This document shows positions 1 to 12,000 of a stretch of 64,000 nucleotides of DNA, in pieces. The position numbers and the translations under genes are program-made. The notes under the pieces are model-generated. The model was not told where the DNA came from. It did no database searches and was given only the letters and a program-made list of their open reading frames with translations. The DNA lies in NCBI GenBank assembly GCA_963969365.1, contig OZ017761.1:434001-498000 (forward strand), in the 5' to 3' direction. Each line of letters starts with the position of its first letter. The first letter of the stretch is position 1. Source of the stretch: Asterochloris sp. CNOR1. Lineage: Eukaryota > Chlorophyta > Trebouxiophyceae > Trebouxiales > Trebouxiaceae.

Positions 1-3000
1 GTGTTCCAAGCACAGCTGTGCCTGCTACCTCAGCAACAGCCACAACTGCAAGCCCCGCCACCTCAGGTTTGTCTCCTTTACAGTGAACTCCATTGGCTGA
101 GAGCAGCAGCTAGTGTCTCAAGCCGTATCTGATTCATGCCAGTCAATCAAAAGCCCAGCTGCATGCCAGCTGCAGGGCCTTCAAGCACGTCTGTGCCTGC
201 TACCAAGGCACCAACCACAACTCCAAGCCCCACCACCTCAGGTTTGTCTCTCTTTCAGTAACAATATTGGCTAAGAGCGGCAGCCTACAGTCTCATACTA
301 TGTTGGTTTGCTTCAGTCTGTGAAGGTCCAGCTGCATGCCGCCTGCAGGTGCTTCAAGCACAGCTGTGCCTGCTACCACAGCAGCCCCTGCTGGGCTGTT
401 GGGCGGCTTGGGGGGTGCGTTGACCCCTGCACCAACCACAACTGCCAGCCCCACCAGCTCAGGTTTGTCTTGCACCCATCTATACATCATTGGCTCAAAG
501 CGGCAGCCATTGTCTCGCATCATATTGACTCACTTCAGTCGTCATTCTTCAGAGCCCAGCTGTGTGCCGGCTGCAGGTGTCTCAAGCACAGCTGCGCCTG
601 CTACCACAGCACCGGCCACAACTGCAAGCCCCACCGCCTCAGGTTTGTCTCCTTTACAGTGAGTTCCATTGGCTGAGAGCAGCAGCTAGTGTCTCATGCC
701 GTATCTGATTCATTCCTGTCAATTAAAGCCCAGCTGCATGCCGGCTGCAGGGCCTTCAACCACATCTGTGCCTGCTACCAAGGCACCCACCATAACTGCA
801 AGCCCCACCAGCTCAGGTTCGTCTCTGTTCCAGTGATATCATTGGCTGAGAGCGGCAGCCTACAGTCTCGTAAGATGGCAATTTGCTTCAGTCTCTGAAT
901 GTCCAGCTGCGTGCCGGCTGCAGGTGCTTCAAGCACAGCTGTGCCTGCCACCACAGCAGCCCCTGCTGGGCTATTGGGCGGCTTGGGGGGTGCGCTGACC
1001 CCTGCACCAACCACAACTGCAAGCCCTACCAGCTCAGGTGGTTTGGCTTCCATCTACATCATTCGTTAGAAGCGGCAGCCATTGTCTCATATCGCATGGA
1101 TTTGTCAAAGTCTCTGACTGTCCAGCTGCGTGCCGGCTGCAGGTGCTTTAAGCACAGCTGTGCCTGCCACCACAGCAGCCCCTGCTGGGCTATTGGGCGG
1201 CTTGGGGGGTGCGCTGACCCCTGCACCAACCACAACTGCAAGCCCTACCAGCTCAGGTGGTTTGGCTTCCATCTACATCATTCGTTAGAAGCGGCAGCCA
1301 TTGTCTCATATCGCATGGATTTGTCAAAGTCTCTGACTGTCCAGCTGCGTGCCGGCTGCAGGTGCTTCAAGCACAGCTGCGCCTGCTACCACAGCAGCCC
1401 CTGGTGGCCTGTTGGGCGGCTTGGGGGGTGCCCTGACCCCCGCACCAACCACAACTGCAAGCCTCACCAGCTCAGGTTTGCTTATGACTTATCTACATCA
1501 TTGCCTGACAGCAGCAGGCATGATCCCAATCTGCACTGATTCACTAACTTTGAAAACTTCCCAGTTGCGTGCCGGTTGCAGGTGCTTCAACCACAGCTGT
1601 GTCTGCTACCACAGCAGCCCCTGCTGGGCTGTTGGGAGGACTCACAAATGCTCTCACTCCAGCACCCACAACTACCAGCATTACTACAGGCGCCACGACA
1701 GCTGCTCCTGCCAATCTCTTGGGAGGCGTGGTGGATGCGCTGACCCCTGCACCAACCACAACTGCCAGCCCCACCAGCTCAGGTCTGGTTTCGCTTCTGT
1801 TTACATGATTGGCTGAGAGCAGCAGCCACTGTTTCACCTTTGTTGTTGTATTTCAGTCTTTAGAGCCCAGCTGCATGCTGGCTGCAGGCGCTGTGCCTGC
1901 CACTACAGCAGCCCCTGCTGGGCTGTTGGGAGGACTCACAAATGCTCTCACGCCTGCACCCACAACGACCAGCGTCACCACAGGGGCCACGACAGCTGCT
2001 CCTGCCAATCTCTTGGGAGGCGTGGTGGATGCGTTGACCCCTGCACCATCCACAACTGCCAGCCCTACCAGCTCAGGTCTGTTTGCTTCCGTTCACATGA
2101 TTGGCTGAGAGCAGCCACTGTTTCACCTTTGTTGTTGTATTTCGGTCTTCAGAGCCCAGCTGCATGCTGGCTGCAGGCGCTGTGCCTGCCACTACAGCAG
2201 CCCCTGCTGGGCTGTTGGGAGGCCTCACAAATGCTCTCACGCCAGCACCCACAACTACCAGCGTCACCACAGGGGCCACGACAGCTGCTCCTGCCAATCT
2301 CTTGGGAGGCATGGTGGATGCGCTGACCCCTGCACCAACCACAACTGCCAGCCCCACCAGCTCAGGTCTGTTTTCGTTTCCGTTTACATGATTGGCTGAG
2401 AGCAGCAGCCACTGTTTCACCTTTGTTGTTGTACTTCAGTCTTTAGAGCCCAGCTGCATGCTGGCTGCAGGCGCTGTGCCTGCCACTACAGCAGCCCCTG
2501 CTGGGCTGTTGGGAGGACTCACAAATGCTCTCACGCCAGCACCCACAACGACCAGCGTCACCACAGGGGCCACCACAGCTGCTCCTGCAAATCTCTTGGG
2601 AGGCGTGGTGGATGCGTTGACCCCTGCACCATCTACAACTGCCAGGCCTACCAGCTCAGGTCTGTTTGCTTCCGTTCACATGATTGGCTGAGAGCAGCCA
2701 CTGTTTCACCTTTGTTGTTGTATTTCGGTCTTCAGAGCCCAGCTGCATGCTGGCTGCAGGCGCTGTGCCTGCCACTACAGCAGCCCCTGCTGGGCTGTTG
2801 GGAGGACTCACAAATGCTCTCACGCCAGCACCCACAACGACCAGCGTCACCACAGGGGCCACCACAGCTGCTCCTGCAAATCTCTTGGGAGGCGTGGTGG
2901 ATGCGTTGACTCCTGCACCATCTACAACTGCCAGGCCTACCAGCTCAGGTCTGTTTGCTTCCGTTCACATGATTGGCTGAGAGCAGCCACTGTTTCACCT

Positions 3001-6000
3001 TTGTTGTTGTATTTCGGTTCTCAGAGCCCAGCTGCATGCTGGCTGCAGGCGCTGTGCCTGCCACTACAGCAGCCCCTGCTGGGCTGTTGGGTGGCCTCAC
3101 AAATGCTCTCACGCCAGCACCCACAACTACCAGCGTCACCACAGGGGCCACGACAGCTGCTCCTGCCAATCTCTTGGGAGGCGTGGTGGATGCGTTGACC
3201 CCTGCACCATCTACAACTGCCAGCCCTACCAGCTCAGGTCTGCTTGCTTCTGTTCACATGATTTGCTGAGAGCAGCAGCCACTGTTTCACCTTTGTTGTT
3301 GTATTTCGGTCTTCAGAGCCCAGCTGCATGCTGGCTGCAGGCACTGTGCCTGCCACTACAGCAGCCCCTGCTGGGCTGTTGGGAGGCCTCACAAATGCTC
3401 TCACGCCAGCACCCACAACTACCAGCGTCACCACAGGGGCCACGACAGCTGCTCCTGCCAATCTCTTGGGAGGCATGGTGGATGCGCTGACCCCTGCACC
3501 AACCACAACTGCCAGCCCCACCAGCTCAGGTCTGTTTGCTTGCGTTGACATGATTGGCTGAGAGCAGCAGCCACTGTTTCACCTTTGTTGTTGTATTTTG
3601 GTCTTGAGAGCCCAGCTGCATGCTGGCTGCAGGCGCTGTGCCTGCCACTACAGCAGCCCCTGCTGGGCTGTTGGGAGGACTCACAAATGCTCTCACGCCA
3701 GCACCCACAACTACCAGCGGCACCACAGGGGCCACGACAGCTGCTCCTGCCAATCTCTTGGGAGGCTTGGGGGGTGCATTGACCCCTGCACCTTCCACAA
3801 CTGCCAGCCCCACCAGCTCAGGTTTGTTTGCTTCTGTTTACATGATTAGCTGAGAGCAGCAGCCACTGTTTCACCTTTGTTGTTGTATTTTGGTCTTCAG
3901 AGCCCAGCTGCATGCTGGCTGCAGGCGCTGTGCCTGCCAGCACAGCAGCCCCTGCTGGGCTGTTGGGAGGACTCACAAATGCTCTCACGCTAGTACCCAC
4001 AACTACCAGTGTCACCACAGGGGCCACGACAGCTGCTCCTGCCAATCTCTTGGGAGGCGTGGTGGATGCGTTGACCCCTGCACCAACCACAACTGCCAGC
4101 CCCACCAGCTCAGGTTTGGGTTTCTCCACTTGCATGGCTGAGAGCAGCAGCCACTGTCTTGTGTCATGTGTGTTCAATTCAGTTGCAGCTGCATGCCACT
4201 TGTCAAGTGCTTCCAAGCACAGATGTGTTTGTCACAGCACCTATCCTGGTGCTCTCGTGCCAGCATCCACAAGTACCAGCGTTACTGCTGGAGCCACGAC
4301 AGCTGCTCCTGCCTTTCTTTTCTGGGAGGCCTGCTTGGAGCTGTGAGCCCTGCACCGACTGCAGAAGGGGCCACACCAGCGCCAGGGCTGTTCGGGGGCC
4401 TGGTGGGTGCGCTGACCCCCGTGCCAACCGCAGAGGGGGCCACACCAGCCCCTGGACTCCTGGGAGGCCTGGCGGGTGCTCTCACCCCAGCACCAACCAC
4501 AGAAGGGGCCACACCAACTCCACAGCTGGCGGGGACTCTCACACCAGAGCCCACAACATCGGCGGCCACACTAGTGCCGGCGTCGTCATTGGGCCTGCTC
4601 GGGACTCTCATACCAGAGCCCACAGCAGCGGCGACCACAGCAGCCCCTGAACTCTTGAGCGGCCTGGTGGGTGCTCTGACCCCAGAGCCCACAGCAGAGG
4701 GGGCCACACCAGCCCCTGGACTCTTGGGCGGCCTGGTGGTTGCCCTGACCCCAGCACCAACTGTAGAAGGGCCCACACCAGCGCCAGGGCTGCCCGTAGC
4801 GTTCCCGCTGGCTGAGAGTGCCACGACAGCCCCACCTGGTGGACTGCTTGGTGAGGAGACTGCCTTCAGCTCAGACTTCATGTTGCTCTGTGCCGTCAGG
4901 CTGTGTTGCCAATCAGGTGTCAACAACAGAGGCTCAAGACTTTGCTACAGGTGCTCTGATCCCTGCCCTGACACCAGTACCACCAGCCTCAGTGGCCGCC
5001 ACACCAGCACCGGAAGCCACCACAGCCTTGGACATTTTAGGTGAGCATAGCCTACCTTTTAGGCCGCCCGTCTGTTGTGTCTCATCAAGAGGACGCATAG
5101 GCCTGCACTGCTCTCGTCTCGGTGGCTGCCCAGGGCTCTGCATTCAACAGGGGTGTCAAATGCAGGCGGCTTGGTCCCAGCTCTGACGCCAGTGGCCCCA
5201 TCATCTGAAGGTGCTGTGCCTCCGCCTGGCACAGCTGAGCCACCACCAGCCACCCCAGCAGCGCCTGAGGGGCCTCCTGGTAGGCACAGGCAGCTCTCAA
5301 GCACTGTTGACAAGGTGCTGCTGAGCTGTCATCTGCACTCACTCTCAACTGTCTCATGTAGGCTTAACATTGCCACCTGTAAGCCTTGTGGGTGAGTGGC
5401 AATGTACCCTTTGTATGCATGCACGCCTCTCTGTGGAGCAGCTGCTGCCCGGGCGGAGTGTGCTGGCTGGCACCTCAGCTTCCTGCAGCTGGGATGTCTG
5501 CCATTCCACAGCTGCTCCTCCTTGCGGCTGTAGGCGGCGTCATTCCAGTCTTTGTGCCTCCAGCCACACCTCCATCAACCCTGCCTAGCACCAATCTGCC
5601 AGAGACAACGTTGCCTCCTGCAACCTTGCCGGAGGCGGCAACCCCAATTGCCAACGCAATCCCTCCTGTGCTGTCGCTGTTGAACATCACAGCACCCACC
5701 ACAGCCTCCCCCACCCTGGAGCCAGCTGTCACGCCGCCCATCAGCCTGGCAGAGACAACAGGCCCCCCATCAACATCGCCTGGCCCCACCACAATCTTCG
5801 ACAGCATTGGGCTCATCACCTCGATGGCGCCGTCTCCCCCTCCGCAGACACAGGCAAGTGTGCAGATTTGCGCTCGATAGCGCAGCTTCGTTTGGCAGGC
5901 CTGGCTGACAGCATCCATGCACCAGACCTGTCACCGGGCGCTCTGTGCTGTGTGGTGCAGGCAGCCGTGCCTGGCACAACTGCCCCACAGCTGCCGCCCA

Positions 6001-9000
6001 TCACACTGCCGCCAGTTCTGTCAGCACTTCTCCCAGAGCCCAGCGCACCTGCGCCCGCAGTGCTCACAGAGGTGCCCCCTCCGGCGCCCTCTGAGATCAC
6101 ACCAGTTCTGCCACCTGTGTTCATGAGCAACGGACCCATCACAGTGCCGCCAGTCCTGTCGGCACTTCTACCACAGTCCACTGCTGCTGCACCTGCGGTG
6201 CTCTCAGAGGCGCCTCCTCTGCCGCTCTCTGAGATCACACCAGTCCCGCTGCCACCTGTGTTTACGAGCGACGGCCCAATCACATTGGCGCCGGTCCTGT
6301 CGGCACTTCTCCCACAGCCCGGCGCCCCTGCGCCTGCGGTGCTCTTGGAGGTGCCTCCTCTGGTGCCGTCTGAGGTCTTACCAATATCGCTGCCACCTGT
6401 GGTCACAAGCAGCGGGCCGCCTGCCTCGCTGCCGGCGGTCACCCTGCCTCTGACGCTCCCTCCGGGGACTCTGCTGCCGGCTGTCACGCTGCCTTTCACG
6501 CTGCCTCCTAGTCTCAGCCTGCCTGTCCTGACACAGCCTGCCTTGACGCTTCCCACGCTCACTCTGCCGCCAGTGACGACATCGCACGTCACGCGGCAAG
6601 GGCAAGTGAACACTACACTGGCCCCAGCCACCCAGGCTCCAGCAGCACAACAGGCGGCTTCCACGTTGTGCAGCAACACAGCAGGTACGCGTGCACTTCT
6701 CATGCACAAGTCGCTAGTTCTCACTCTTACTTTGGTGGTCTTGCCGTGCAAAGCACTGAGACACACGCACTTTGTGGGTGCTGCAGAAACCTACTGCCGC
6801 TATGGGGTCTGCTTCTGCTCCGTGGTCACCACAGACAGCGCTGAGCCACCTACTATCCAGCTGAGGCACACAGGCTATCTGGCTTCGAACATTTCTGTGG
6901 TGCAAGGGTACCCCTATGCAGCGTGTGGCTCAAGAACCCTGCCAACACGTGCTGCGCCCTGCGAGCTTGGGGCAAATGCCACGAGTGCAGCAGGGCTCAA
7001 CTTGACACAGTATGTCGTCGCCTGCAAGCCAGCGAACTGCTCGACCGCAGGCTGCAATGGTGAGTCACATAGCTCTGGACTGCACCGCTGCAAAAGTAAC
7101 ATGCCAATGCAAACGTCACTTGCAAGGGCTTGGCCACCAAGTCAGCATGCCACAATGCTGCAGGCCAAGCCTTCTACCAAAAGGGCTTGTCGAACTGCAA
7201 GCTCAACACCAGCCAGCCCGCAGGCACTGTGCTCAACATCACATTCTTTGTCATGGAGCCCGGCCGCCCAGACCTGAATGCCAGTGTGACTCGTTACATC
7301 CTTCTCACCTGTCCATCAGGCAGGCTCATCACCCCATGCAGCAGTCAAGACATGCTTCACGCCAAGAGCATCTTTTGCAGAGCTCCACTCAGATGCAGAA
7401 CCGGGTGCTGAGCCCTGATATGTGCTGCAGGGCAGTACAATTGCAATGGCACCTGCCAGAAAGCTGCATGCTTCACCGTGAACCAGGTGTCCTCCAAGTC
7501 ACGACCTGTCATCACTCCCACCGCATTGTTCACCAGCGCCCTCCATGAGGGTGGGATGGTACTGACGTATGGCAGCCGAGTGCAAGTCCAGCTGGCCCCT
7601 TGCTCCACCGGTGAGCTGGGTGAAGTCCAGGCAAAGTGTCTAATTATGAGTGCATGTCTGGCAGCAAGACCCACATGCTGCCCTGCCCCTGCCTGCCGTC
7701 CCAGCTTCAGCAGCCCTGCCAGCAGCACTGCTGAGACAGATGGCGCCTCCCCCTCAGCCTGCCTCTACACCTGTGCAGGCTCTGAGACCAACTGCTCCGT
7801 CACATCTGCAACTGGCTTGGTTGACGACTCACCTCTCACCAAGGCTGTGCTGACAGTCGCCTGTGCCAACAACCTGACCACCTGCCTGCCATGCACAATA
7901 CCCCGCCTGCAGCAGGGCCAGTGCCTGCCTGGAAGGTAGGTGAGCCTGCCTGTCATTTCTTGTAAGGTGATGCCAGCTAGCAGTCCAGTGTGACTCCTCT
8001 GTGCCTGGGACCCCACCCCAGCCCCTTTTGGGCTTGCCTGCCTGGAAGATAGGTCAGCCTGCCTTCATCCCATGCGCTCTCATGTAGGCAGCAGATCTTG
8101 ACACAAACTCAGGGCTCTGCAAGTTTAGAAATGTGTCTGCAGGTACAACATCAGGTATTCTGTTACAGACGCCAACAAGTTGGTGGCCACCCCTGTGGAT
8201 GTGCCCATCACGGTGTATGAGAAAGGAATAGTTGAGGGGCAGGTGGGCGCTGCCTGTGCTGCAGCCTGACTTCTGCTGCATGATTGAAGGACTTTGAGGT
8301 GGCCAGCCCTCCAAAATGGATATGCCATGGAAGCAACAATGCGTGCGTAAGCTGTCTTGCCATGCCTTCTGTATGGACACTTTACGTCACAGCACGTGCT
8401 GACTGTGTGATGCCATCTGCATTCAGGTGCTGCTGGTGGGGGCAAGGAACGGAACAGAGACCGCATCAGACTATGCCATGCGGCTGGCAGTTAAGGGCAG
8501 CAGCCTCAACACCGGGGTCCTCAATGCCACCACTTTGGCGCTCAGCGCTTACGTGGCGGACGTTCTTTCCAGCAGCGGCCAGGTTGCAGAGCTGCTGAAT
8601 GATGACTTCCCCTTTCCCACTCTGAATGCCAGCCAGGTGAAGCCTGTTTCACGCTCAACCTGCAGTGCTCCTTTGGCAGGTGGCACCTGACACCCTGCAA
8701 TGGATTTGTGCAGGTCGACATCACGAACCTGAGCATCCCAGCCACCTTCACCTCAGACAACAGCAGCAATGGCAATGCAGTGTATGCAGCCAATGCGCTG
8801 TTCAGAGTCATCCTATACTCAGACTCCTACGCTGCCAGCCTGACCCAGACCACTGCAAGGCGGCGCTTGATGGCTGATGCTCGCCCCAGCGCGCTCAGAG
8901 CACTTGCGCCCATAAGGCGCCCAGAGCCTGCCAGTCTTGCAACTGCCATGACGGCAGTTGCTGGATGGCCTGCACAGCATGTCAGGCTGGATGCTGCCAT

Positions 9001-12000
9001 AGTGGGGCCTGCACGGCAGCTCAGCCACCTGCGCTGGCAGCGCCGCAGCTTGCTTGCAGCCGCCTCCGCCTTCCAGGACATCCTGCAGACTAAGCTGCAG
9101 CTGGTGGCAGAGGCCTTCCCTGTCATTGTGCAGTGCAACAGGTCGGCCATGATGGACAACTTCTTTGCCACTGGAGATCTGCCACAGGGCCTGTCCAGCA
9201 ATTGCAGCACACCCATCACGGAGGCTGCTACAGCCTCCTCCTACACCCTGGACAACTACCTTCAGGCGGTGAGCTCACGAGGCTCACTCACAGCCGAAGA
9301 AGGCCCCTTTCTGGCACAGCTGCTCCCCATCTCGAGCAGGGCCCGGCCTTGCTCTCCACCTGCTGTGCGCTGGCCTGTGCACCACTGCTCTGCAGCAACG
9401 CTCAGCTGCACTGCTCCGCTCTGCACCTGCCTCTTGCATGCTTGACATCCTCCCGCTGCTGTCTTACAACGTTTGCCTTGCCAGGCGACCTCTTCCTCTG
9501 GGCAGCCCCTCCTCCAGACGCTCAAGATGGGGGCAGTGCCCACCATCACCCAAATCACTCCAGCTCTGGACTTCACAGCTGCAATGGAAGCTTCCCTGGA
9601 GGCTGAGCTGCAGTCATTGACGGACACGCTGGAGGCCAGCACCCTCACCCTGAGCCTGATGGCTTGTGGCAACATCTCCGCTCAGCAGGAGCTGTCGCGC
9701 AAGAGTGCTCTGCAGACCCTGCTGGCCACCTTTGATGGCTACGTCAATGAAACCCTGGCCCCTGAGTTCTCAGAGGTGCTGTCCATTGAGCCAGACATAC
9801 CCTATCCTGCTTTAGAGAAGGAGCAGATCGCAGCACTCCGGCAGACGCAGCAGACTATGCTGCGACACCAACAGGCAGGTGCTTGTTTGTTGCCGGAGAG
9901 CTCTGCACTGCGCAACATGCTCTAACAGTGCTTCACAATGTAGCCACCCTGACACGCAGGCCGCCCAGATCATGCTGTACGAGGTCATGACTGCCATCGA
10001 GCAGAAAATTGTGCAGCTGCGTATGCAGCAGCTCCAGGCCTGCAATGGGACTCTCTGCAGCAGATCCGGAACAGCCGCCTTCACATTCACGGTGAGGCTC
10101 CAGCATGGCCTGCATGCCCAGGCTGTAGCAACACCAGGCGATATCATAGTGGTCCATCACTTGCTGCAGGTGGGGAATGGCACCACTGTCATTCAGCAAA
10201 GCTGTCAGGCCAACACCAAGCTTGCCAAGCAAAGGCTTGGGCTTTGGTATGGTTATGACGTCCAAGACACGCAATATGGCTGTGACCCAACCTTTGAGAA
10301 TGAGACTGCCCCACTCAGATATGTGGGGCTGCAACACACCAACAAGGTGGTTGGGGGGCTCTTCGTCTCACAGGCAAGCGCAACTACTGCTGTCAGCATG
10401 AGTTGAGTGGCAAGCATGGCGGCCCCTGCAGCTTAAGCTGTGCTGCTGCAGATCCGCCAGGACCACAGGTGCAGCAGTATCGATCTGAAGCTGAGCGGGC
10501 CTTGTCAGCAGGACGACTACAATGCCCAGACGTCAAATGGTGGGCACTTGCATAGCTCTGGACTTTGCACATGCAGATCTGCCGCTCAGTACAACTCAGC
10601 TGCCTGCAGGAGGCCGCGAGTCGCTTGCTGATGGTCCCTTTGGTTATGATGCTGTTTACAAGCCCTTTTCAAGGCTCTGGCGCAGGGACATGGTCGCGAC
10701 TCAGTACGAGTACTACAACACCTCAGAGGTCATTAGACATGCACGCCACACACCTCGACGTCTTGCTCTGTCCATAGAAGGGCTAGAATCTGCGAGCTGG
10801 GTGATTTTCATGTCTTTGACTGTCCTGCCTGCCACCCATGTGCTCCATCTTTGCTTGCAGAGGCCTGTCGCTATCAGGCACGTGTGCAGCAGGCAGGGAG
10901 GCAGATCAGACTGCTTCGCTGACTCTGTTCGACTGGTCTGTGCTTGCATGCTGTCAAGCTGACATGTGCAGTGCCTGGAGGGCACTGGAGGCAGGCACGC
11001 CTGACATTCAAGGGTGACCTGTGAGGGTTATGTGCAGGGCTCGTCAGAGGTGGACGCAGCAGGGGACCCGTATGGCTTCCCAGCACCAACACCAACTCTG
11101 CATGTCCCCGCCACTTCCGTGCTCTTCAGCACCCAGATGACCCAGAACAGGTCTCGCGAGCAGCTGCAGGAGCTTGTGGTGAGCTGCTCCTTGTGACAGG
11201 TGCCTGGCCCCTGAGGTCACATCAGATGCAGCTGTTTGTTTGGTATGCTTTATTGCTTGAAGCTTGTGTTGCCTTAGATGCGAAGCAAGTCAGCGTAGCT
11301 CAAAGGGCCCAGCACCTTTGCACTGCACAGTCTGTGCCCTTCCACCCATGCCCAATGCTGTGCCTCTAGCCTGGCCGCTGCAGGGCAGCCCTTCTCAGGC
11401 GGAATGCATGCGCACCGTCCTGTGACATGACTTCTTGCCTGCCTGCAGGATGGGAGATTCTTGAGCAACAGCACCAGCCTGCTACTCCTGCGCCTGGCCA
11501 CCTACAACGCCAAGCATGGTGTCTTTGGCATCGTGCGCATCACCATCGCCTGGACGGGCCCTGGCGACATCACCAGCACCATGAGGGTGCACTCCCTGGC
11601 AGTCTCGCCCTACCTGACTGCACACAGCAGGCGAGCGGACTGCCTGCCAGCGCACAGACGTCTTGGTGCCTCCCCTGCTTGCTTGCTGCTCTCTGCTGCC
11701 CATTTGCAGCTGAAAGCTGCACAACATAGCCAATGCCCTGCCACAGTGGCGTGGAGAGAAGGCCAGGCCGTTTCAGCATGTCTCCAACAGCATATTCAAT
11801 CCACTGTCCAGTACTCTTGACTGGAGCTGGCCTTGAAGCTGGAGGCCTCACAGGGAACTGCCTCCTCCACCTGCTGGTGGGGCCTGACATGATACCTGTG
11901 CGCTGCAGGCTTCGACAGGCTGTGCTGGACCTGGCAATGGCCTGCCTGCATGTCGCCTTCCTGTTGTGGCTGCTGTGGCACCTGGCACTGGTGGTGAAGA

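Noticed and set aside
1582-4113. CRISPR-like array because of regular repeats
   Set aside because: Units are about 291 bp and contain coding exons and splice sites. There are no short identical repeats with unique spacers, and the genome is eukaryotic.
1544-4216. Long minus-strand open frames (VVVGAGVRAFVSPPNSPAGA type) through the stalk array
   Set aside because: They are antisense shadows of the Pro/Thr/Ala repeats. They have no splice logic, and the plus-strand exons explain the region with consistent phases.
1-6684. Pherophorin or extensin gene for the Pro-rich stalk
   Set aside because: The repeats are Thr/Ala/Leu-Gly mixed and not SPPP or poly-Pro, no pherophorin Cys domain was seen, and the frame continues into the polycystin-like part.
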